Below are positions 40,601 through 51,359 of a stretch of 64,000 bases of DNA, piece after piece (the first letter of the stretch is position 1; each line of letters starts with the position of its first letter). Below the pieces are notes generated by a model, which made no database searches, was not told the origin of the DNA, and saw only the letters and a list, made by a program, of their open reading frames with translations. The DNA is from Romanomermis culicivorax (Eukaryota > Nematoda > Enoplea > Mermithida > Mermithidae), in the NCBI GenBank assembly GCA_963922205.1, contig CAWUHX010000218.1, positions 496,001-560,000 on the forward strand. Reading direction: 5' to 3'. Both the position numbers and the translations under genes were made by a program.

Positions 40601-40667
40601 AACACTGCTTCTGATCCTGAAAACATTTTTGGATCAATGTCGTCAATAAGCCCAATATCAGGCGCAT
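19626..40667 (-). CDS. ELAPOR1/ELAPOR2-like type I membrane protein (20 exons)
   Basis: Exons from the start: 40667-40596, 38082-37899, 36717-36567, 31931-31784, 31491-31396, 31171-31072, 28271-28122, 28065-27977, 27253-27073, 26813-26709, 26222-25990, 25933-25860, 25630-25445, 24937-24719, 24357-24243, 22896-22793, 22738-22659, 22318-22036, 21796-21644, 19884-19626. Phases agree throughout: 2982 nt, about 993 residues (human ELAPOR1 is about 1,013). Order: hydrophobic start (MRLILGLLTTLI), HYEYTECDSxG, cysteine-rich EGF-like repeats (CxxC spacing), the SINVTNT segment, CSDGTCDGC-like SCPDGTCDGC of the MRH-type region, one membrane helix at about residues 881-901, then a tail with LEYKYMKL and an acidic stretch. 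In vertebrates these proteins act in the Golgi/endosome-lysosome system and in autophagy. The tail's tyrosine motifs suggest sorting. The exon 16 acceptor (22896) and the exact start are the least certain points. Confidence 0.92.
20499..21429. mobile_element. 931-bp CCC-ended element with ATCGGCGA subterminal arrays
   Basis: Ends CCCTACTCAGAAG and, inverted, CCCTGTTCAGAAG. The outer ~250 bp on each side hold at least ten degenerate palindromic words such as ATCGGCGATAGTCGCCGAT. The centre is AT-rich and noncoding. No convincing target duplication was found. It sits in the last intron of the ELAPOR-like gene. It resembles the elements at 11164-17035 and 49110-54542 in plan (CCC ends plus subterminal arrays) but not in sequence. 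Confidence 0.6.
25128..25312. mobile_element. 185-bp hAT-like MITE (CAGTGGCGGATCCAG)
   Basis: Left end CAGTGGCGGATCCAG; right end inverted CAAGTGCGGATTTAGG; interior with G and C runs. Flanks TGTTCGAG and TGTATGAG match at 6 of 8 positions, an aged 8-bp duplication. It lies in an intron of the ELAPOR-like gene. Confidence 0.65.
26407..26479 (+). tRNA. tRNA-like sequence (pseudo-tRNA or SINE head)
   Basis: A perfect 7-bp acceptor stem (GCTCGGT with ACCGAGC) brackets T8-A9, a D-arm GCGC/GCGG, an anticodon arm TCTGC-CTTGTAT-GGAGA (anticodon TGT, threonine) and a T-arm GAGGG-TTCGAGC-ACCTC. D, anticodon and T stems each have one mismatch, and the A and B boxes (TAGCGCAGTTCGTGG, GGTTCGAGC) are recognisable. 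Overall it resembles initiator/elongator methionine tRNA text. The mismatches argue for a decayed copy or a tRNA-derived SINE; CCACGTGG occurs on both sides (26399, 26500). It lies in an ELAPOR-like gene intron. Confidence 0.55.
28436..28530. repeat. CCCGG-rich repeat end (TTCATAGCGA)
   Basis: Starts 'cagggttcatagcga' and continues with 'ttcccggctttttcccggttttcccgg'. An inverted counterpart ending 'cccggtcgctatgaatcatg' lies at 30880-30965. The two may be the ends of one ~2.5-kb element with CAGGG-type (hAT-like) termini, or two partial copies; the text between includes other repeats. Confidence 0.4.
28890..29134. mobile_element. 245-bp MITE with TA duplication (AAGGGTCATTTATAC)
   Basis: Long perfect inverted ends, AAGGGTCATTTATACTTGCC and its inverse, flanked by TA on both sides (28888-28889, 29135-29136), which is Tc1/mariner-like. 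The interior has repeated 'cggaacggaac' text. Related copies: about 19258-19446, and a copy split by another transposon at 49054-49107 plus 54545-54718. Confidence 0.85.
29180..30120. repeat. CACTGTTTTTT hAT-like MITE copy, right end lost
   Basis: Begins CACTGTTTTTTCCCC and is collinear over most of its length with the complete unit at 52514-53521, including 'gagaagttaattcattaaaatt' and 'gacattctg(g)gacgctggaaaatcaattttcc'. It carries the GGCGCGAAGC hairpin at 29519-29534. The terminal right repeat is not recognisable. Another, more diverged copy starts at 30180 and carries hairpins at 30508-30524 and 30751-30765. Both lie in the intron between exons 6 and 7 of the ELAPOR-like gene. Confidence 0.65.
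32600..33190. repeat. Diverged repeat with GGCGCCTAGCGCC hairpin
   Basis: Contains 'gttgcactatgcaa', the hairpin at 32878-32891 and the phrase 'ctgtaacgctggaaaatgaac', all typical of the repeats at 294-1137 and 52514-53521. Boundaries are not clear. It lies in the large intron between exons 3 and 4 of the ELAPOR-like gene. Confidence 0.45.
33540..33725. repeat. Array of degenerate GTCCCRTTACTC words
   Basis: About eight ~15-bp words (gccccgttacc, ctcccgctacctcaa, gtcccagtaccccga, gtcccatcactcaa and so on) in one orientation. Inverted words of the same type occur at 36240-36300 ('ggagtaactgacacttgggggtaatgggac'). This could be the subterminal array of an element spanning about 33.5-36.3 kb, but its ends were not found. 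Confidence 0.45.
33730..34140. repeat. Purine-rich stretch and ~24-bp GCC repeats
   Basis: 33760-33960 is strongly A/G-rich on the plus strand (aaacacaaag-type). 34000-34120 then has about five imperfect units of 'ggca(c/t)cgaaacggctagt'. No protein family is suggested. It lies within an ELAPOR-like gene intron. Confidence 0.5.
35755..35947. repeat. Tandem GGACCCGGACCCGATATTCT repeat
   Basis: Four to five direct units of 'ttggacccggacccgatattcttaaaatt', about 30-45 bp each, with GGACCCGG doubling in some. It ends 'gcgattcatctcta', the same terminal word as the TAGAGATG hAT-like elements at 7221-8909 and 59814-63183, so it may be the right subterminal part of another member whose left end is not identified. 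Confidence 0.65.
37147..37560. repeat. CATACCTATAAGAGGTCC MITE copies
   Basis: 'acatacctataagaggtccgacc' at 37143 starts a copy of the G-run MITE family; a second repeat follows from about 37365 ('ttaggtagggataaagttgaaaatttgcgg') that recurs inverted at 58755-58945. Both lie in the intron between exons 2 and 3 of the ELAPOR-like gene. Confidence 0.5.
38309..38475. repeat. G-run MITE copy
   Basis: Closely parallels 1-231 ('aattggtcaaccctatacccaaccctcctcaaactcgg..gggaaaaagta') and ends 'ggtcggaccttttacagatatgag'. It lies in the first intron of the ELAPOR-like gene. Confidence 0.6.
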
Positions 40668-41070
40668 TTTTGTGAAATACTTCTTCTGTGTGGCAACATT
40701 CACACGTTTGACGTTCGATAATCCCGTTTCAAAGAGCTTGGACAAAAATCACCTTTGAAAATTTGCAGCTGATAATGACGACCGTACCCGCTTCGTTTTT
40801 CCTAAAAAGCTTTTTATAGAAGCGAAACAAAAATCTCTGTCTCGAAGGAAAGAAAAAGCATGAACTCTAAAAGCTTCACCATATAATAAGCTGGGAGAAA
40901 CACGACGGCTCAACTGGATGACGAAGAACGTTTCGTGTAACAAATCGATATATTCTTCTGGGGACAAAGGAGATGGTATGCGCAAGCTTGATATTACTGA
41001 AATGCGAACGGACGTCGGGTACATTTTGTACATGTCGAGCTGAGTGAAGCAGCTTCTCGCTGGAATACAC
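40668..41070 (-). promoter_or_regulatory. 5' flank of the ELAPOR-like gene
   Basis: Sequence directly upstream of the proposed start codon (minus strand). It is less AT-rich than its surroundings and has no recognised repeat, consistent with 5' UTR and promoter. No TATA box or trans-splice acceptor could be fixed. It holds a 94-codon minus-strand frame without recognisable motifs. Confidence 0.35.
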
Positions 41071-41837
41071 TAGGGGCCGGTTTCACTAACTGAAACTGAG
41101 GATCATCCCGAAGTTGGTATTAAGTGCTCGAAACTGAGTTTCAGCTGAGCGCGACGCCGGTTTCATTTTTATTGGGTTTCACAAAAAAGTTCGACCTCGG
41201 CATTAGCTGAACTTGAGGTTTGAGAATGAGTTCGAGGTAATCTCAACCATAACAATAAAAACTCGTAAAACGTGGCACTGGCACGTCATTCATGTTATAT
41301 GTAAAGACCTATGTTACAAAAACCGCAAAACTAAACAAAAAATGAAAAGGAATGCTTGTTTAGAAAATATCGTGGAAAAATGTAAAAGGTGGATCCATAT
41401 ACTCATACTGAATGAAAAACTAACGGCCGGACAGGGCAAAATAAAACTGCTAAAAATGTGGCCATAAATTTGAAATATTCGTTGTAATTTTCCTCTTACT
41501 TTCATTATATTCTTTCATCATTTGTACGTTGGAATCAAGTTGAAATATGTAACGATCTTATATTTCGGTATCATTCGTATAATATTACTGCTTCCTCCTA
41601 TCCTGAAAATTTCGTTCACGTTTAATATGTCAATTTATCAATAACGCAAAAAATTCATTTCTAACAATGAATAGTAACAAAAAAACAAACAAATTCGAAC
41701 TTGAACCTGCTCGATAGGAAGATTAACTTTTGTGTATGGCTGAAACCAACGTTAGTGAAACCACTGAAACTGAGGTTTTATTTTTTGTGGTCGAGATAAT
41801 CTTGAGCTCGAGCTTAAACCACTTTGAAACCAGCCCC
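41071..41837. mobile_element. GGGGCCGGTTTCA-ended MITE
   Basis: The left end AGGGGCCGGTTTCACTAAC is mirrored by AGGGGCTGGTTTCAAAG on the minus strand at the right. Repeated 'gaaactgagg' and 'cttgag(c/g)tcgagc' words lie near both ends. No clear target duplication. The superfamily is undetermined. Confidence 0.6.
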
Positions 41838-42660
41838 TGAAGCCTAATGTTCTCACTTTTGGGATCTGCTTGAATATATCTCATCACGTTGTAAATGATA
41901 ATTTTGCTGCCTTGTACGAATGGTACATTTCAAGACATTCATACATTTCAAGACTGTTTTTGAGGTTGTAGATTTATCCTAAAAGCAAAGGTGATATCAT
42001 ATAAACAACTACATTTTTTGCGGTGTACTGTTGCATTCCCATAGAAGTAAGTGAAGTGAAGTGTTGTAGTGTGTTTCCGCCGAGTTTAGGATTTTCATAA
42101 TAGCTTGTCGATTTTTCGAAGACGCGCACTGGTTCAAAATGGAGCCGGCAAAGTGGACCATCAAAGGGCGTCTTACTGTAGCCCCAATTCGGTATGCGTC
42201 CAGTGAGCTCTCTATTAGTGTGTTACGTATTTATAATCTTAGTACTAGTCGTGTCCCCATGCACTATTGCTGTGTTGTTCTCAGCACATGGGGCATTTTC
42301 CTTATTATTCCGCCCATGCATTGTTTTGTACATAAGTGTGTTTTTCGTAGGTAAAATTACTAGGAGAAAGATCTCCTCTTTTGGTCTAAGCTCTTTGGGA
42401 ATTCAGAAACTAAGTCTTGGGTAAGCGTGGGTGTTGGAAACACATGCATTAAAGACGATCCCTGGACCCAAACTCCTACCTGCCTTCATCCAAAGCCCCA
42501 ACTTCTTTCTCGAATACAAAATTGGTGAGCCCCTTGGTTTGCACATTTCATTTCCACACCTCTGCGCTGCATCCGACTCCCATTGTCACGTCTGGAAAAT
42601 CGACCACACTGCTCTTGCACTCACAGATATTGACAAGGATTTTACAAATTACTCAGGAAT
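41838..42660. other. Flank of the Gag-like relic, possibly an LTR remnant
   Basis: No gene. From about 42120 the base composition shifts to that of the Gag-like region. 'aaaattggtgagcccc' at 42517-42532 resembles the primer-binding edge that follows some Ty3/gypsy LTRs, and 42180-42430 reads like promoter or LTR text, but no second LTR copy was found downstream. Confidence 0.3.
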
Positions 42661-44783
42661 ATGCCCCCCATAAAACATAGGCCTCCCAACCAACAATGTC
42701 ACAATTCTCAATCAAGTTCACCCAACTCTGCATCAAATGCGGCATGTCGTATTTTGAATTTTGACCAACAAAGTCCGCCAGCCATTCCCAATCTTTCCCA
42801 ACTGTCTGTGCAGCCTTTGGTGAGTCTTCCCCCTCTCAATCAGCTTCCTCCTATTTTTAGCAATGCTACGTCTAACAGAAGTGCCAACCAACAAGCACTG
42901 CGGAACTCTACAATCGCGCTGCTGACAACATCAGCCCCACCGCCAGTCTCAGGACAGGTTTCCAGCTTTGCCCCCTCTAGGGATGCTGGCGTGCTTGCTG
43001 CACCACAAATGATGCCGCCAATAAATGTCGAAACTTCAACATCTGATCCAAATATGGACTGCACCGATTCAACTGATTCTTTTGTCAATCTCAACCCCCG
43101 GCTGGCCCCAGCTGCCACCCTAACAACAGCCCACAATCACCATAGCAGTATTCCCATTGCCAATGCAAACAAAGTTCAAAATTTTCCATTAGAAGCATGT
43201 GACACCCTCAAACAACTAAATACTGCTGCCGCCAGAATTACCAACAATGTTCCAACTGTACAAACCATTGATCAAATTATTGGCACCATCTCTAATCAAT
43301 TTCAAGCCCAACAATTGCATGTTCAACGTGAAATCTAAGAACAACAAGCTCAAGCAACAAACGCCTGATTCGCCGCCCTTGCCGAACAGATGCAACAGTT
43401 AATTTCAACTATGATTGCCATCGCCGCAGTGCATAACAATCCACCAATGCCTAGACCACCATCCGCGAACTCAGAGTTTCACTGTGAGGAGCCGTGTGAT
43501 ATTTATATCACCAACAACATTTTCAGGGAAACTGAGCTGGCTCTGGCCTATGGCTGCCTCCACCAAGGATCAAAATGAAAGTGCCTTCAATGGATACACT
43601 TTACAATAATGAATTTTCACATACTGCCCCCAGCGAAGACGATATTCCCCGCGCCATGCCGATGCGACTTCTGCTGCCTGCCACCCATCTGTTTGGTTTC
43701 TCGGATTATCTGCCCGACAATTATTATGACCACTTGCAACCTCAGTTTGACCCACCATTCTTGTCTCAGAGGAAAGAAGATAGCTGAATCAAAATGATTG
43801 TCGATAATATGCACCCGCTTGTCATTGATGGCGCCAGGACAAATAAAAGCTTCCTACTCTTTTTTATTTGCCTTGAAAATGAGTTTGGACACAATGCTTC
43901 AAATCACGCAAAAATGAGCACTCTCCGCCACCTCGCCCACAACACACCAAGCGATATGATACAAGATATGATGCTGTACGAGGATGTGAAAAACTTCCTT
44001 ATGTTCCAATAGGTGCCCAATTGCAGTCAAATGACCCTCAAACGCAAACTCGCCTCAATCACTCTCGAAGCTGGAGAAGAGCCCCCGACTATCTTAAGTA
44101 AGGTAATAACCTATGTTCAGTTATTATACTAAGATGAGGACCAAACTTTGTAGCACAAACAAGTAATTGAAGCCTTTTTAACTAAAATGCCTGTTTTCCA
44201 TCAATTGACTATCAGCGAGCAAGCAAAAACTTTCATGAATGTTCAACAATTGGCCAATGCTATGGCTAAAGCCCGCTGTCTTCTCAACACCAGGAAAGCA
44301 GAAATTGGTACTACTGGGCAGCCTATCCTTGATAACCAAGCTGTTCCCGATGCTGTGCCCCCCCGGTCACCCCAACCCCTTTTTCATTGATTTGATTGCC
44401 ACTGTAGTATGGATCACTCCCACGATGGTGATAGTAAGCTCTCTGACAACCACCCAATTCAGGATCAGCTACCACGACAGACCAAAAATGTCTCATTTCA
44501 ACAACAGCAACTGCAAACAGAAATTCTCCTAGAACAGTTAATCAAATGCTGGGACTGCAAAAGTGAGGAACGTCAATCCCGATATCACCCCGATGAATAT
44601 CAATCCTGCGCCGGCAAGCCCCTCCAATGAGAAATTTCTCAACCCCGCAACAATTATCATGACCAATTTGACTGCTCCACAAGTCGTCACCATTTGTTCC
44701 CTTCTCAAAACCAGTCCACAGGACTTTAGTGTGATGCCCACAAATCCCGCACCCACAATACCAAAGACTGTGTTTGGTTAAAA
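42661..44783 (+). pseudogene. Gag-like polyprotein relic, Gag part
   Basis: Frame 1 runs 42661-43578 with two in-frame stops (43336-43338 TAA, 43366-43368 TGA); the matching text then continues in frame 3 from 43575 to 44783 with several more stops. The start is very rich in Pro, Ser, Asn and Gln. A capsid-like helical part follows (43800-44330), then a knuckle CDAHKSRTHNTKDC at 44730-44771, spaced CX2HX4HX4C as in many Ty3/gypsy Gag proteins. Base composition is clearly more GC-rich than the flanks. Decay is by point changes, not rearrangement. It continues in the same frame into the next entry. Confidence 0.65.
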
Positions 44784-47489
44784 TGACAAAATGCCCAAAG
44801 AAATCAAAGATCTGACCAAGGTCACCTGCCTTACCACACTCAACAACCTGTGCTCGATTTCCATACAAATTCAAATGTTGTCCATCAACAATGTGAATGG
44901 AGACCATGACACTGAGCACCTTCCCAAAGAGGCAACAATTATTCACCTGTCTCCTGCAAATACTATAACCAAGGTAATCGTTTTTATCATCCCAATGATC
45001 TCGTTCAGAACACCTACGCCATTTACCCGAATTATGATTATGCCCCACCTTGGGAGCAACACATTCATTGCAATGCCACGCCCGCCACCTTTCAGCTGCT
45101 TAGTTTATTTTTATTCATTCATTTCTCATCCTAGCCTTTGCTTCCAACAGTGGACTCTTGCCGCCAATCCATAAAATTTTTCCCCATAATGACTACCCTG
45201 TCAACTTCCTCCATGGTGGACGAGGCTCCGCCATATCACAAGTCTTTGAATGTCAATGAACAATATGTCCAATGGGGCGAACAACAACCGCATGAGAATG
45301 ACATCAGTTTCTCTTTGCACACATTTCTTTTAGTTTTTCTATTTCTGTGCATGCCCTCTGACCTGTACTTGGGACCCCATAGGATATTCCAAATTTGCCT
45401 CATCATCTAAGTGCCCATGGTCAGCAGTCGCGATCCCACAATCGTCAAGCTATAGCTCAACATGTCGCCATAGCTGGCTGCTGCTTTGGCTGGCCTGTAC
45501 TGCAATTTTTATCGCCTCGCTCAAGTGACCCAACCAAAAGGGTCAAAGACCCGCCCCTCTCAGTGACATCGCCGCCCAAGTTGCAGCTGTCTGAGTATTG
45601 TTTCATTCCTATTTTTGGTGCAAAACAACTTTCTTTCTTTTTTTGGTCAAAATTCAAGGTCAACCTTTGGACTGGTACAACAGTCCCCATTGCCCACTAC
45701 CCCCTTTGGTCTTATGTGAAGTAATGCGCCCACTCTTATTTAGAAAATAATGCTAATCTGCATAGCCAATCTTGAACAGTGATATGTTTCGCTGTTTGCT
45801 CAGCTACCCAATGTGTTGCCACTGCTGATTTTCCTTGCGCCTGGATGTTTGGGGATGGCTCTCACCACCTGGGCCACGCAAAACTTCCAGGGCTACATGT
45901 TACTTCGCTTCAATAACAAGTTGATCATGGCCAGCGATTTGAAAATTTTTAAGTTTTCAGTCCCCATACCAGCCTATTCCACAGCATCCAGTTACTGGTC
46001 TTATGTTCAACTTGCATTACCAAATGGAACCATGTTTGTCTTCGAGACTTTCACGGCAAGGCCAGAAGATTGGACGGCACTATTCTCCCTTGTCGATAGC
46101 CAACACACCATCATAATATCTTTTGACGAAGCTGATGACTGCACAGGAATATATGTCCTCCACAGTATTCAATTTTGCACCAGTCGCCACAAGAAAAACA
46201 AATACACCATCATGAAAGCCATACATTTCGATGCCTACCGAGTCATACAAAACATGGCCATCTCCTCGCCGCTCTATGAGCTGGCTCGGAGTATCAGCTT
46301 CATCCCCGAAAAATGCACGCTTAAAGCTAGGGTTTCGGCCATGTGGGCCCTTGAAGTCTGCTGGCTCACTCTCAAGTTTCTCGCCGTGGTCTGCTTTTTC
46401 AAGGACCCTAAAAATTCGTATTTGCAATCGGATGTCCTCACCTACCCTGCAATCAACGGGTTTTATCCGATCCTTCTATTTCTCGCTCTCGGTCGATATG
46501 GTTTTATACCATAAATCTATAATGCCACATCCCTGTATCCCCACGATTTGTTGGAAGCTGCTGAAATCAACCAGCTGGCCGAAACACTCATCGCCGCCTT
46601 TCACAATGTTCTGCTAATCAAAGTTGTACCCGCCGATTTGAACGCCACTGTGTATCTGATGCTCTCACAAGTCACGTTACCAACGATTATGCCAGATGAG
46701 GTTCTCTCTGCATACCAATTTTTTATGTATGATTGCACATCGTCCGATGATGGTCGATCTTTTTGTCTAGTCACTCAGCCTAAGAGTTTCCGCGACATCA
46801 AAATGCTCACTCTCACAATCCATCCAAAACTTTTGATTGTTCCAAAGACACTGAAAAAGAAGAAACAAAAAGATGAATGCAACAAATCCCCAGACGTTTT
46901 CCATGATGAAGGTCCATCACTCCAACCAAAGAAAGTCTGCGAAGATCTGAAATGCCTTCAAGCAGCTATGGCCTCGGCCATGAAGAGTGGTCTCATGCAA
47001 TGCCTTACAAACTTACTCGGCTTGCTCGTGTCACCAATTTACAAGCTCAAAGTTCGCGCCCCTATCAAGGCTATAAACCACCCGCTGCTCCCCACCAACA
47101 TCAATGATGTTTGCATTGAGCGCGTGGCGACAGACCAACCTCTCCAGGACTTCACCTATCATGGTACCCATTACTGTTATCTCCCTAACACCATCCTTAC
47201 TGTTTTGCAAGTTGATGGATGCTGGCTCCAACAGTTGATGGGTACTATGCCACTCACCACAGCCATAGCCTCGTCCTATTCCGCCGCTGAATTCGCCTAT
47301 GTCAACAACCTTTAGGCCCAACATGCCCACTCACTTGACGACATTACCAGTACGGCCTTTTTCAACTGTACGTGGTTCCTGGCTGATGGCAATCCCCCCG
47401 CTCCACTCAGGGATTAGATAAATCGCATCCCCAAGCGGGAACCCGCATTTGACCACAATCCCGGCACGTAAAATTGCAATCCCTTTCCG
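44784..47489 (+). pseudogene. Gag-like polyprotein relic, middle part with possible DEDD exonuclease-like segment
   Basis: Open stretches 45138-45410, 45813-46514 and 46548-47315 all lie in the same frame as the knuckle. Within 45813-46514 a segment IIISFDEADD is followed about 35 residues later by a helical region and then by YPAINGFYPILLFLAL. This is the spacing and texture of DEDDy 3'-5' exonucleases (FDxE at Exo I; Y-A-A-x-D at Exo III, here with Asn for Asp). The identification is tentative. No retroviral protease DTG/DSG, reverse transcriptase YxDD or integrase motif was seen. Confidence 0.45.
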
Positions 47490-48546
47490 TTGCATCCCAT
47501 CACTTTTGATGATGATATGCAAATGGAGACCAAAATGGAAGAGATCCGAATAGATGAAACTGACTACACTTCAAATTTGCACAACGGGTTCTATTTGTAT
47601 TCCCCTTTGCTCGGTCACATCGATTTTCAAAACTGCTTCTCATTCCCTGCGCCCATCTATGCATACCCATTGGGGACTACCACATTGGTGCATGCATTGA
47701 CTGCCGACGAACTGCTTGAATGCCTGATGTTGCTGTCTCGACCTGAACCGTCCGATGAGGAGTTACTTGAAATGCTGATTTCTGACTTGAATATCACGAA
47801 ATTGCCTGCCACTGTCGCTACCTTGTCACTGACCAGCCGGCCAGCTGCAGCTGACCTCACGGTTTTGGCGACATTGATCAACGACTTTCTCAAACTTACA
47901 CTCGATGACATTTCGTCCTTGGCACCGGTTCCCATGGAAATGACCATACCCCCACCAAATTCAAATGGATACCGAAGCCAGAGGTACACCGCCACCTCTG
48001 ATCTTTGACTGATATTCCAGAAGAGACCACTGTTGATAACGAAATGGCCATGGATTTGGTTCAGCCCATGCCGGCTGTTGAACCTTCGATTTACTTGGCT
48101 ATGCCCGCAGCTTTCCCTAGCCCTCTGATGATTGCTACTGTGGCCACAGCCAGGTATATTCCTCCAGTTAGGTTTTCTCGACAGTATGTTTCAGATTCCC
48201 AATGGGATGCTCTGGCCACCACCCTCAAAGCATATGGCTTTCTGCCACTGCCCCCCCCGGCATGTTGTTCCCAGAACACCATTGGTGAGACTACCTGTTG
48301 ACGTTACGCCATCAAATCACAGAAATATTGATACCGGCTACTACCGCTCCACCTGCCGTGCCTCAACAAACGCCATCAGTTCCAACACCTCCGATTGTTG
48401 CACAATGGGCACCTCAGCCAGTTGCTCGCAACCACTGCCGACAGTTCCAATGGACGTCCAACCGCAACAACCCAGTACCTCAACAAACACACACATTTTT
48501 TGAAAAATTAAATTTTAATCAAACTATAAATTTCCTTTTATTATGA
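47490..48546 (+). pseudogene. Gag-like polyprotein relic, C-terminal part
   Basis: 47490-48008 continues the same frame (acidic, with LLSRPEPSDEELLEML). It shifts frame at about 48005 into 48005-48301 ([16 protein letters not shown]...; [16 protein letters not shown]) and again near 48300 into a Pro/Thr/Gln-rich tail ending at 48546. The GC-rich composition stops abruptly at about 48490, where AT-rich sequence begins. No known domain was recognised. Confidence 0.5.
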
Positions 48547-49053
48547 AAAAATTAAAACGAATTATTGAACTTCAAGCTAAACTGTAAATAAAATTACAAA
48601 TACAAAAATTAATAACATATTAAAAATAAACCACAATTAATCTAGGCATAAAAGTATATTATCCAGCATGTTGGATGATCTCACTCTGAGAGAGAGCTTC
48701 ATTTTCAGCATTTGGCCATAATCCAGTCAACAGAAAACCAATAAATGATGACAAAATGGACGTTTTCTAAATGCATACATAAAAACCATAATTTTTGCAC
48801 CAAAATAGAGTGAGGATTTGGGTGTCACTGCATTAGCATTTCCTGTCTTTTTCTTTTCTTATTTAAGGAACTATAAAAGCATACAAAAACAATGAAAAAT
48901 TACATATCTGCCGAAATTCCGCCTTTTGGATATAATTCGGATCCACCATGTTCTTCGAAATCCGCCTTTTAGCCGTACATATCCGCCAAAAAAGTTTCTG
49001 ACTCGAACAAATCGACCGAAAATAGGGGAAAAAAGGTCCGCCATCCGCCTTCA
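48547..49053. other. AT-rich spacer, no gene
   Basis: Nothing coding recognised. It includes a run of 'atccgcc(t/a)' words at 48906-49050 (attccgccttttgg, atccgccttttagcc, atatccgccaaaaaa, catccgccttc), a short degenerate repeat next to the split MITE that follows. Confidence 0.4.
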
Positions 49054-49107
49054 AAGGGTCATTTATACTTGCCTTTTCCGGCGGAACGGAATGCAATCGA
49101 CACAACG
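49054..49107. repeat. Left fragment of a split AAGGGTCATTTATAC MITE
   Basis: Matches the first ~55 bp of 28890-29134. The remainder is at 54545-54718 on the other side of the 5.43-kb transposon; the two pieces join at the position that reads 'gttaccgaacg' in the intact copy. Confidence 0.85.
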
Positions 49108-51359
49108 TTCCCAGGGTAAAGGGTACCGATAAGAATAAGTAAGATACCTGTCACATACTAGATAAGGTACAGATAATGGTATACACAAACTTTATGTATT
49201 ATTTTATCAATGCTTATCTTTTACTTTACCAGTTCTTATGAATGCTTATATGTGACCTAACTTGTTCCAACTATGACCATATGCATTACCTTATTTGTAC
49301 AGGTGAGTACAGAGAGGGAACCTAGGTACCTTACATATTACCTTATGCATGCCTTGTCAGTACCGAGTGATTTATGTGGTACATTATCCATGCTTATCTC
49401 AACCTCATGTTGTACCTTACTGATACCTTCTCATACCGTGTGTGTTACTGTATGAAACAATGTGATGGCCAAATTTATTAATAAAAAAACACCATATTTG
49501 CCATAATAAAAAACAAAGATTGTAAAGAATATGAATATGTAGATGGCTAAAAAAGATATCACCTATCTTTAACGTTTCGGACTTCCACAATTTCATACGG
49601 AGCCCTGGATTCTTCATACAATTATCAGTCAACTGAAATATAAAATCAATCAAATAGTCACAAAGATACAGACAGGAACACAATTTGAAAATACCTCTAT
49701 CTCATCACAGGATATGTAATTGTCTTTTATGATTTTGGATTATATTCTGTTCAACATGGCTGCCTGAAAAAAAATTTTTAAATTCAATCAACACTTACTT
49801 CTAAATTATATATTCATGAACTTGATCATCGCAATTTCCTCAGTTCCAAGCGCCAGAAGCCTATCTGTAAACAAGAAAAAATAAACTGATCTGATTAAGA
49901 ATGCACTCATCTAATAACAGAATACTAGAGGAGCAATATGATTTTCTTTTTCTTCACAAACTGATTTTATGAGCAATATGATTTTCTTTTTCTTCACAAA
50001 ATTTTCCCAGGCTGGGAAAATGTGATGATGTTTCGGTCTACTAACAATAAAAAATAAGTAAAATGTCAGAAAGAAAAATTCGATTTTAATGAATTTGATC
50101 CAAGCAACTGATCTGAACTTGAACTGAAAACAGGCAATTAATAAAATAACTGGACTGATCAATGTCAACTAGCAAGCAAGAACTTTTGCAGTTCACAGCC
50201 TTCCCTGCTTACTTTTTTCCTGTCTCTTCAGCAGTTTTTGGGGAGGATTCAAATACTTAATGATTATACCTATATAGTATAATCATTAAAACGATACTCT
50301 ATTTTCGAGACTTATTACCTATTTGTTTACATTTTTCTATCGGAAATGATGCCGACTTTGCTCTGTATTGGACAAGATATCCAATTCGTCATGAGCTCAT
50401 GATAAAATTTGAAATTCAAACATAACATGAATATAATAAACCTGAAAAACAAGAATCTGGAATTAATTTTTATCACAAAGACCTTCTGCTCAAATAATCC
50501 TGCTACTCCAAAAGTTCAAAAAAATGCATCAACGAGAAAAATTCTGTAACAGCAAGGCATGTCATACAGCAACTCAGCATTTCAGAATGTCTCCGGATCA
50601 CAGAAACCTGAGCACTACGTGTATGCGGAAATTGTCAAATTGATGCCCATCCCGCCAAATTTTTTTTGTTCTTTGATCAAAAATACCACATAATGCTTTA
50701 TTATGCTTTTTCAAGTTTGTTTAAACATCCTGGTGCTTCTGCTGTCAGTAAATTATTCACCAAAAAATTGAGAAAAACCAATCATGTTAGTTTTAGGCCA
50801 GATTATACAAGAATATGTGAATCAAACAAAATTAGCATTAATAAAAAGCAGCGAAAAAACAATCAAAAATACCTTAATTGCCTAGGAATTTGACTAAAGG
50901 ATGACACTTGGAAAGTTTTCAGGTCTTGACCAGGGTTTTTAGTGCCAAAACATGGTTTTCGAACAAAACTTAGAATAGCACAATTTTTTTAGCATTTTTA
51001 CTGATTGGCACAAGCTTTTGGGGTGGTCAAAAGCTAAATTACCTTGATTTTACACATTTTTAGGGCTGAAAATGCAAAACTTTCGCAGCAGTTCATGCTG
51101 AGTCAATGAGCATAATATTAACTGCTCTTATTCAGGCTGAATGCGAGCAAAGTTCCATCAAATAATATACTAATAATAATGTAGCAAACTTATCTCTAAT
51201 GATTGATGAATGAATAGAAATTCTAAACTTTGTCTGTCCATTCAGTGGGATTGAGCACTGAAATCGCTACTCTGGATGTTTGATTGAAATTGAAAACTTA
51301 CACATTGTCAGCATAATTTTTCAACTGAAAATTTATGCAACTGTTCTAATCACACAAAT

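Noticed and set aside
42840..48282. Several long minus-strand ORFs (for example 44542-45048 and 47657-47995)
   Set aside because: They are reverse-frame shadows of the GC-rich Gag-like region.
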